Below are positions 9,425 to 16,185 of a stretch of 16,185 nucleotides of DNA, piece by piece; positions within the stretch are counted from its first letter, which is position 1; every line of letters starts with the position of its first letter. The notes beneath the pieces were generated by a model that was given only the letters and a program-made list of their open reading frames with translations, searched no databases and was not told the DNA's origin. The stretch spans positions 144,591 through 160,775 of the forward strand of contig WIDE01000021.1 in the NCBI GenBank assembly GCA_015039315.1, given 5' to 3'. A program made the position numbers and the translations under genes. The DNA is from Clavulina sp. PMI_390 (lineage: Eukaryota > Basidiomycota > Agaricomycetes > Cantharellales > Hydnaceae).

Positions 9425-9438
9425 CAATAACGATAGCC
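9425..9438 (+). promoter_or_regulatory. Conserved upstream block 2, copy A
   Basis: CAATAACGATAGCC matches CAATAGCGATAGCC at 12701-12714 at 13 of 14 positions. Its end lies 283 nt before the copy A ATG, against 276 nt for copy B, so its position is nearly kept. Confidence 0.5.
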
Positions 9439-9720
9439 GGAACCGAAACAGTGGAAACACTGGACGTTGACAAACCACCTCGATTCGTGGGAGAGCCCAA
9501 CATGCTATGCCAGCTCTTCACAACGCCAAGACGGGCATTTCCAAAGCGGAACCTGCAGTATTCGTTGCGCTCGCGATAAGTGAGTCTCTAAAAGCCCGTT
9601 TTGACCGCTAGCAGTTTGCTGAAAATTTCACCCAGTAGCCAGCACAAACACCCATAAAACCTACAGCGAGTCTGGAGCCTACACCCTCGGAGGTTGCGAT
9701 TACTAGATCATCTACAAACT

Positions 9721-11898
9721 ATGTTGCCCAAAGGAGCCGCTTGCTTCGAATGTCGAAGGCTCAAAGTGGTACGTGGATTGTTGCTGGCTCCTACGAGATA
9801 GTGCCTTGGATTTGGATTATTCTGCTCCCTCTTAGCCCCCTCGATCCGTTAGCTTGAACTTCTTCCCTTGCTCCTCTACCCTTACTTCCTTTTCCTAGTT
9901 GATTTCTTACCTTTTTTTCCTCTCTAGAAATGTGATGGCCTGGTGCCACTCTGCTCGCGCTGCAAATTTCTCTGCAAGAAATGCGACTATACCCCTGCTA
10001 ACGCAAGGCCGTTATCAACAACTAGGGCACTGGAAGCGCGCGCACTGGAACTTGAAATGACAATTCACAAATTAACCCTCCCTTCAACCCACGATCTATC
10101 TTTGGTATCCACGAGACTTTTGGAGAGAATTGCCCGCCTAGGGAACCTACCTCCACCCAAACGATTAACTGGTGCAGCGGATTCAACCCTAATACTAAAA
10201 GCTCCTCATTATGAAGGGAGCGAAGCCGAGCGACGCTATGGGAAGGTCTTGGTCGAGGGTATAACCAAGAGAGAGCTTTCCGCTGTCCAAAGGGCCGTCG
10301 AGTACGAGCTGCGGTCATACAACTGGAGAGAATTGGAAGAAATGGATGAACTACCGCTCACTCTATCTATCCATTTGTATGTCCCATCTATTCCGACTTT
10401 AGTCACCATTCTCATTGACGACGTCTGAACAGAATTAACCTATTTCTTCCATCTCGTTCTCTATACTACTTCCTTGTCGATATTTCCCACTTCATCTATC
10501 GGGTATCTCTACCTTCTTCCCATCCAGAAGCCATTCACCCCTGCTTATTGAATGCTTGCTACCTCGCTGCATGCTCCCGAGACGACGGAGGCGGGCTAAC
10601 TGCTTTCAAGGACTATTTTCTAGAGCGCACTCGCCGTTTCCTGCAGCAGTCTCTCATGTTTGCTGATCGCATCCCAGATTTTCTGTGGGCCAGTGTTGTT
10701 CTGTCCGTATTCTTTGTAAAAGAACGGCGGCTGGTAGAGTCCGTGTCCACAGCAAGCGCTACTGCTCGCTTTGCATTGGCGTGTGGTCTGAGCCTTCCTG
10801 GAGACTCCGCGATAGCAGCCGATGGCGAGGCTTCCACCATCGACGGCCTTCTACCTCCACCAAGGGATGCCGTCGAGGCCGATGATCGAGTTAGACTAGC
10901 GCACGCTATCTATCTTGGAGTCCAAGCATTCCCACAGTTGTGTGGCTACCCTCCGACATTTCCTTATGAAGATTGGTGGTCGCCAATTTCGCGGGAAGCT
11001 TTACTGAAGTTCCAAGACGGCAAGGTTCGATCCATATCTCATGTAGTTTCACACCTGAATAACGAGCTTCTATAGCTATCAATGACGGCCAGTGATTCTT
11101 GGCGTCTGGAACTCTATCTTAGGGTGCTAGTGACCAACACTTTTGAACGAGTGAAGAAGTATGCTCGATCCGTCGCTGGTAGGTTGTTGATCCCAGTGTC
11201 CATCACTCTATGGCTATTTAACTGCTTCAATGACTCCAGCCGGTGGCCATAGTGGTCGAGAGGAAGAATATTCGTCTATCGAGACCCAAATCCGAGTGCA
11301 GCATGATTCACTTCTCCCATTATATGACCCTCGTCAGCTTCAATCTCTCGAGGAATCTAGCCCATTCAACCTTCAAGTTGTTTTGGGATATCTCATACTC
11401 TATGGAAGTGGGCTGGTTCTCCACAGTCTTTGGGCCGCTCACCACCCAAGGTCAAGGACCAAGATGCTTGAGTGTTTACAAGCGCTCATAGATATCTGTG
11501 CCCTCTCGCGGAAGCACAAGCGCCCACACTTGGGTTTGTCAAACATGGTGAGTATTCGCTCTTGTCCTCGGAAGTCGCTGCAGTGGCTGATGCTTCATTT
11601 GAAGGTCCACATGATGAACGCCGTCCGCTTGATGGCTCGCGAACTCCAACGGCCGGAAGTCAGAGAAAACGCCAAACTCTCTGTCAGCTACTGTCTTTCA
11701 ATTGAAATGCTGCTAGACTTTCTCGATGATACCATGATATTTTTTCCAGCCTGGGGTAAGCTATCATCCTTTGATGTATTATCCTAGGATTTCATAACTA
11801 ACCCACGCCTTTCCCTCCGCGTGCATGCCCGCATAGTGGATATCCTGTTTCCATTGAAGGATAGCCTTACCACCGCAGCTATATCGCTGTCATCCTAG
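9721..11898 (+). CDS. Zn2Cys6 fungal transcription factor, copy A (7 exons, 570 aa)
   Basis: A predicted nuclear DNA-binding regulator of the fungal zinc-cluster class. Proposed exons are 9721-9768, 9928-10376, 10433-11024, 11076-11178, 11240-11547, 11605-11755 and 11837-11898. The short first exon splits the zinc cluster; after splicing the spacing is C8-x2-C11-x6-C18-x6-C25-x2-C28-x6-C35, an exact Zn2Cys6 pattern, with an extra Cys at 32. A linker and likely dimerisation helix (RALEARALELEMTIHKL, about 49-65) follow. The rest resembles the middle homology region of fungal regulators, with SSHPEAIHPCLLNACYLAAC near residues 194-213 and a VEADDRVRLAHAIYLG block. Intron 5 (11548-11604, 57 nt) is in frame and free of stops, so retention would add 19 residues. 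Copy B is a clear paralog with the same intron positions. Target genes are unknown; zinc clusters usually bind CGG half-sites. Confidence 0.9.
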
Positions 11899-12583
11899 TA
11901 TGGCGAATGTCTCGTTCTTTGTGGTACGCCTATCTTACAGGCATTTCTTCTGGTGACCATATTCTTGGCGCCAAAACTGATATCGGCAAATTAATAGTCT
12001 ACAATTAGCTCTACTCAATCTATATGGCCATTTCGAACGAGTACAGCCCTTACATCGTCCCCTATCGTATAAACGAAATAAACGCTGTGGCAGGCCAAGT
12101 AGTTGCTGGGGACGTAATATACTATGTTGTGACAACTTCAAGATGCCGAGTGAGCTGAGAGAATACTCGCCTCGGTGGTCTGTCGATCAAGAAAGATTTT
12201 ACAAGGGCAACGATATTGTGGGGCATGTTGAGGGAAGGAGACACTTGTGTATTAGCGCGGGGAACCAGGCATAAGTTAATCCAACCCGATCACTAAGAAA
12301 GTCTCAGATTCCACTTGTGCCTAGGTAGCTTCCATCTTATGAAATAGCTTCTTTTCACAACTCCTTGACACGAACCGTATGCTGTGCAACCTAGGGCTCA
12401 CGATTTTGTCAGCAAGCGCTGGAACGGCAATAAAAAAAAATTGAATTGCTTCTCCAGTCTGTTCCAAGAGGTTCAATACTTAAGTTGCATTCGCAGGACT
12501 CATTTAGGCTTCAACGGGCGCTTGGATAATGAGCGGGTTAGTTATTCGAATACAATCATTTAATTCAAATGGGCGCGCGGACT

Positions 12584-12597
12584 TGATCGTCGTCATG
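12584..12597 (+). promoter_or_regulatory. Conserved upstream block 1, copy B
   Basis: TGATCGTCGTCATG corresponds to 9381-9394 upstream of copy A with one mismatch. It lies 406 nt before the copy B start. Confidence 0.5.
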
Positions 12598-12621
12598 GCC
12601 CGAGTCATGGGGTGTATTGTT

Positions 12622-12628
12622 TGAGTCA
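12622..12628. promoter_or_regulatory. TGAGTCA bZIP-type site upstream of copy B
   Basis: Same Gcn4/AP-1-type core as at 9400-9406, flanked by the shared TT. It sits 362 nt before the copy B ATG, between conserved blocks 1 and 2 as in copy A. Confidence 0.4.
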
Positions 12629-12700
12629 GGGTACCAATTACTACAACCGAACAAGCGAGCCGTGTTCAGAATAGCACGAGCGGAGCTCTGAAACAGGTAT

Positions 12701-12714
12701 CAATAGCGATAGCC
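12701..12714 (+). promoter_or_regulatory. Conserved upstream block 2, copy B
   Basis: CAATAGCGATAGCC matches 9425-9438 with one mismatch, and its distance to the start codon is nearly the same as in copy A. Confidence 0.5.
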
Positions 12715-12856
12715 TTGACGCCAGAAGGTGTTGGAGTACCTGGAAAGATCATCGATGGGAGTAGGAAATTTTTCCTGCCACGCTAGCTGAAGATCACTTG
12801 CCAGCACTCATCAAGACTCACTACTCGACGAATAGACTACAACCTCTATTAGACTT

Positions 12857-12872
12857 CCGGTAAATTCTTCGG
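12857..12872. promoter_or_regulatory. Everted CCG-N10-CGG pair, possible zinc-cluster site
   Basis: CCG at 12857-12859 and CGG at 12870-12872 are separated by ten bases. Zinc-cluster factors bind CGG triplets in direct, inverted or everted pairs, so autoregulation or cross-regulation by copy A or B is possible. Such short pairs also arise by chance. Confidence 0.2.
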
Positions 12873-12989
12873 CGTCAGGCTGCCTTGATTATCCACATCT
12901 GGATCCTACTTGGCTTTCGTGACAACGCACGACCTAAACTGCTCAGACCGTTGAAACGTGATAGTTCAGAGCTTTGGCCACAAACAGAT

Positions 12990-15094
12990 ATGCTACATGG
13001 AGGAAGTGCTTGCCTTGAATGCCGAAAGCTTAAAGCGGTGCGTCTGTCGCTACTTGCCACAATCTGTCCTGCAGCCTTCTCATCGCGAGTCTGGCTCCCT
13101 TTCTACACCCCACCTGGATTCTAACATCGCCTCATTAGAGGTGTGATAGTTTTCTGCCGCTGTGTTCCCGATGCCATCGCCTTGGTAAAGAATGCAGATA
13201 TCCACCTGGGGGGCCACGACCAATATCGACAGCGAAGGCTTTGGAAGCACGTGTTCTAGAGCTAGAGATGGTTATCCAAAAACTCACTCTCCCTTCAACC
13301 CACAATCTTAATCTGACGTCTAAACGGCTTCTGGAGAAGATTGGACGCTTAGGGGATCTGCCTCAGCCTATGCAGCTACTTGGTGTGGCAGATTCAACAA
13401 TGCCACCGACAATTCTAGATGAGGATAACGAGACTGAGTGGCAAGTTGGGAGAGATATGGGCGAGGAAATCACAACAAGAAGTCTTGCCATTATCCAGAA
13501 GGCTGTCGAAGAAGGACTTTGTTCCTACAAACCGACAGAATTAGAGGAGTTGGAGGAATTGCCAATCTCATTATCAATCCAACTGTATGTGCCATCCGTT
13601 TCCCCGTTCAAACACGATCTTCATTAACCCACTCGAAACAGAATTCACTTGTTCCTTCCGTCTCGGTCTATCTACTACTTTCTAGCTGATGTTTCACAGT
13701 TCACTCCTCGCATATCCTTGCCCTCCTCCCACCCAAAATCGGTCCACCCTTGCCTTTTGAATGCTTGCTACTTGGCTGCATGTACCAGCAACGGGGGAAG
13801 ATTAGGCTCATTCAAACCCTACTTCCTCCAGCGCACTCGTCGTTTCCTCCAGCACTCCCTGATGCTGGCTGATCGTATCGGAGATTTCCTGTGGGCTAGT
13901 GTCATTATGACGGTTTTCTTTGCCAGAGAAAGGCGCCTAATGGAGTCGATAGCGACTGCCGACGCTACAACTCGTTTTGCGATTGCATGCGGTCTAAACC
14001 TCCCTGGTAATACGGGAGGAGGTGAGACTTCAGCCGCCGACAACGGCCTCCTCCCTCCACCCAAGAATACTGTCGAGGCTGATGACAGAGTTCGGTTAGC
14101 GCACGCGATATACATTGGAGTGCAAACGTTTCCTCAACTGTGCGGGTGCCCTCCGTTATTCACATATGATGATTGGTGGTCCTCTATCTCGCGAGAAACT
14201 CTGATACGGTTTCAAGACGGGAAGGTTCGTCTTGGATTTGATGCAATGGCAATAGTTGGTGACTAGCTTCAATAGGTATCAGTCACCGCAAAGGAGTCCT
14301 GGCGTTTAGAGCTGTATCTCAGGATCTTGGTCACAAATACATTCGAGCGAGTGAAGAAATTTGCCAAATCCGTCGCTGGTGCGTTGCTAGCTTCACCTCA
14401 CTTAGCATTTCTTCTTCATCACTTCTCCATTTGCTCTAGTCGATGGCCATCGCGGCCAAGAGGCAGAATATCTATCAATTGAAACCCAGATCCGTGTCCA
14501 GCATGAAGCCCTTCTTCCATTATACGACCCACATAGACCCCCGACTCCTGGAGCGTCAAATCCATTCAACCTCCGTGTTGTCCTCGGACACGTGATTCTG
14601 TATGGCAGTGGGCTTGTTCTACATAGCTTATGGGCGGCTCAGGAGTCGGAGTCGAGGACCAAGATGTTTTCATGCTTACAAGGGATCGTAGATATCTGCG
14701 CGCACTCTCGAAAGCAGAAGCGTCCCCATCTGGGATTAGTAAACATCGCAAGCATTTGCTCCAGTATCTCGCACCTGAGAGTACGACTAATGGGTTGTCT
14801 GTAGGTTCACATGATGAATGCAATCCGGCTCCTTGCCCGTGAACTCCAACGATCGGGGACAAGGGGGAATGCAAAATTATCAGTTAGCTACTGTCTTTCC
14901 ATCGAGTCGCTCCTGGAATTTCTTGACAATACTATCGTGTTCTTCCCTGCCTGGGGTAAGTAGCCCATTCCTACCTCATTTTGACCGTGTTGGATGACTG
15001 GTATCACTCATCTTTACATGCGCTTCCTCTAGCTGACGTCCTTGTGACACTGAAAGCCCCCTTACTCACTGCAGCAAACTCAATATCAGTCTAA
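12990..15094 (+). CDS. Zn2Cys6 fungal transcription factor, copy B (7 exons, 566 aa)
   Basis: Paralog of copy A in the same orientation. Proposed exons are 12990-13037, 13139-13584, 13642-14224, 14276-14378, 14440-14747, 14805-14955 and 15033-15094. The zinc cluster spacing is identical (C8, C11, C18, C25, C28, C35) and lacks the extra Cys of copy A. The linker helix (KALEARVLELEMVIQKL) and long shared blocks such as LVTNTFERVKK, LYGSGLVLHSLWAA and AKLSVSYCLSIE show common descent. The region after the linker (about residues 95-155) and the Gly-rich stretch near LNLPGN differ most. Intron 5 is odd: keeping the copy A boundary needs a GC donor (14748, GCAAGC), while a GT donor lies nine bases upstream (14739, GTAAAC). 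Both stay in frame and differ by three residues. Unlike copy A, reading through this intron meets a stop. Targets are unknown; overlap or specialisation with copy A is possible. Confidence 0.9.
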
Positions 15095-15200
15095 CACACC
15101 AATTGTCTCAAAAGACAGGTCATATGTGCGACCAAAGGTACATCATGGTTGAAGATTTGTGCGGGCATCGTATTGAATGAATACGTTTCTTTGGTCGCCT
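15095..15200. terminator. Short convergent 3' intergenic region
   Basis: Only 106 bp separate the stop of copy B (plus) from the stop of the hydrolase gene (minus), so both 3' ends must be formed here or overlap. A small hairpin (TGTCT, 4-nt loop, AGACA, 15104-15117) starts ten bases after the copy B stop. A role in 3' end formation is only a guess. Confidence 0.3.
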
Positions 15201-16185
15201 TCACTCGATCAAAGCCTGGTAGAGCAGTTTCTCTAGGTTGTCTCGGAGCGTTATCACCTCAGGAGAGGCCCATGGGCCACACTTTGAACAAATAGTCAAG
15301 CTCCTATTGTACTCAAAAGACGCTCCAAGTAGAAGCTCACTTACTTGGGAGCTCCACATATAGCCAAATCCATTGATAGGGTCGATCATATAGTAAGAAT
15401 CTTTGAACAGCCGGAGTCGCGGAGACATATTTCCAGCAGGTAAGAATATAAGAGTAGTGCAAGAAACGTGAGCATTGGAGAGCTTCTATGGGATTAGTGA
15501 ACTCAACTTCGAAGACCGGACCAGCCATAACTTCCAGCAGGGCGTCCGGATATGGTCTGGTATGTTGATGATGATAAATATATGGGATGGGCCCAAGTTA
15601 AGGAAAGGGAATTGTGCGGTCATTTCATCGACTCACCGAACCCAGTGCTAGTTCGGTATTCAACAGATTCATCGTACTAGTTCTATTTGGATCCACTGGA
15701 TTGGCGAAATAATTTAACCTGACGATTTGTTTACCATCGGTTTGCTTTAACATTATGGGATAGTGAAGGCGATGAGCTTACTCATATGCCACTGGAGGGA
15801 ACACCGTTGGGATCTGTGCGCCGGTCTGAGCTGAAGGACGCTGAGTAAAAGAAAGCTAGAAACGGCTCACTCTTGGGACTGGAATCTTGCTGTTGGTCCC
15901 TACTAGGGCATCTCCTTCGGCGAGCTCCCACATCTCCTCACTCAAAAGGCGTGTATCGTGTTTCAATACAGCTTGGAGAACAATAGAGTAAGCTTGAGTA
16001 CTGGTCATCAGCGGTCCCCAGCCTAGGTGGGCGTAACCAGCAGGGGGGATGCCTTCGCAGGTGAAGTATTCTCGCGGGGAACTGTATAGATTGTAGAGGA
16101 GCAGATACAGGTGAACATGTTCATCATCTCATCAGCCCTTGTTGCCAAGTGCAGCCAACCCTCCCAACATCATCATCACTGTTAC
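15201..16185 (-). CDS. Class C beta-lactamase / LovD / EstB-like serine hydrolase, 3' part (continues past the window)
   Basis: The 3' half of a multi-exon gene. Proposed exons in coding order: 16081-15904, 15840-15782, 15718-15637, 15556-15508, 15400-15345 and 15281-15201. Upstream coding sequence is unresolved in 16082-16185 or lies beyond the edge. Spliced, it reads HLGWGPLMTSTQAYSIVLQ, then LNYFANPVDPN, GRPAGSYGWSGLRNSYYMID, then GFGYMWSSQ and TLRDNLEKLLYQALIE. The order and wording fit the C-terminal half of fungal beta-lactamase-fold esterases/acyltransferases: the WSG in GYGWSGL corresponds to the third active-site motif (KTG or WxG) of this fold. The catalytic SxxK should lie outside the window. 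The first intron shown is uncertain: a 63-nt intron (15841-15903, donor GTAGGG) or an improbably short 30-nt one (15841-15870). The last intron (15282-15344) is frame-neutral and stop-free. Substrate unknown; family members hydrolyse esters or transfer acyl groups. Confidence 0.75.

Larger units (their letters stand above)
9013..9720. other. Intergenic region: 3' end of BCS1-like gene and promoter of regulator copy A
   Basis: The first part is the 3' flank of the AAA ATPase gene. From about 9350 on, short blocks also occur in the same order upstream of copy B (listed separately). Frames present here are short and lack family signal. Two TGCAT units (9103-9107, 9109-9113) and a weak hairpin near 9132-9151 have no assigned role. 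Confidence 0.4.
11899..12989. other. Intergenic region between the two regulator copies
   Basis: No gene is supportable in this 1.1-kb stretch. The left part is the 3' flank of copy A. The right part, from about 12500, carries the promoter of copy B with the blocks shared with copy A. A run of nine A (12432-12440) is present. An everted CCG-N10-CGG pair (12857-12872) lies about 118 nt before the copy B ATG. Confidence 0.4.
9381..15094 (+). repeat. Tandem segmental duplication (two regulator gene units)
   Basis: Unit A (about 9381-11898) and unit B (about 12584-15094) are direct paralogous copies. Coding exons 4, 5, 6 and 7 have equal lengths in the two units (103, 308, 151 and 62 nt). Exons 2 and 3 differ by whole codons only. 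Promoter blocks match in order. The downstream flanks show no clear similarity, and the true left edge of the duplication is uncertain. Confidence 0.8.

Noticed and set aside
12432..12440. Run of nine A between the regulator copies as a possible retroposon tail
   Set aside because: No target duplication or element body next to it; simple homopolymers are common in fungal intergenic DNA.
1..16185. tRNA, rRNA or CRISPR features
   Set aside because: No tRNA-like T-arm motif in a plausible setting, no rRNA-like sequence and no regularly spaced direct repeats were seen.

Overview
The window looks like nuclear DNA of a filamentous basidiomycete, most likely an Agaricomycete. Five of the six genes are broken by short GT-AG introns, mostly 50 to 115 nt. 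The protein families (Zn2Cys6 regulators, a BCS1-like AAA ATPase, an AidB-type acyl-CoA dehydrogenase, an F-box protein, a fungal beta-lactamase-fold hydrolase) and the lack of operons or Shine-Dalgarno sites agree with this. The species cannot be fixed from the sequence. All exon models were built by eye from reading frame, splice signals and recalled family sequence, so exact edges need transcript support.

Layout. Positions 1-1405 hold no convincing gene. They do contain a non-autonomous DNA transposon at 88-971, with perfect 21-bp terminal inverted repeats and a 7-bp (possibly 8-bp) target-site duplication. 1406-4113 (minus) is a 10-exon AidB-like acyl-CoA dehydrogenase, modelled at 672 aa. 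4499-6061 (minus) is an intronless 520-aa F-box-like protein. A divergent promoter region (6062-6745) separates it from 6746-9012 (plus), a 4-exon BCS1-like AAA ATPase of 683 aa.

The right half holds a tandem pair of paralogous seven-exon Zn2Cys6 transcription factors: copy A at 9721-11898 (570 aa) and copy B at 12990-15094 (566 aa). All six intron positions are conserved. Ordered conserved blocks, including a TGAGTCA bZIP-type site, remain in their otherwise divergent promoters. Convergent to copy B, 106 bp away, is the 3' half of a multi-exon class C beta-lactamase/LovD/EstB-like hydrolase gene (minus, 15201 to beyond the right edge).

How the genes relate. Nothing shows that the left-hand metabolic and housekeeping-type genes work with the right-hand regulators. 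The regulator pair beside a serine hydrolase could be a small regulator-effector neighbourhood, but no biosynthetic core enzyme is in view. The most notable observations are the transposon with its duplication, the regulator duplication with its retained promoter blocks, a splice-site difference between the copies (GC-AG donor or a shifted GT donor), several frame-neutral stop-free introns, and a perfect hairpin ending exactly on a 3' splice site of the dehydrogenase gene.
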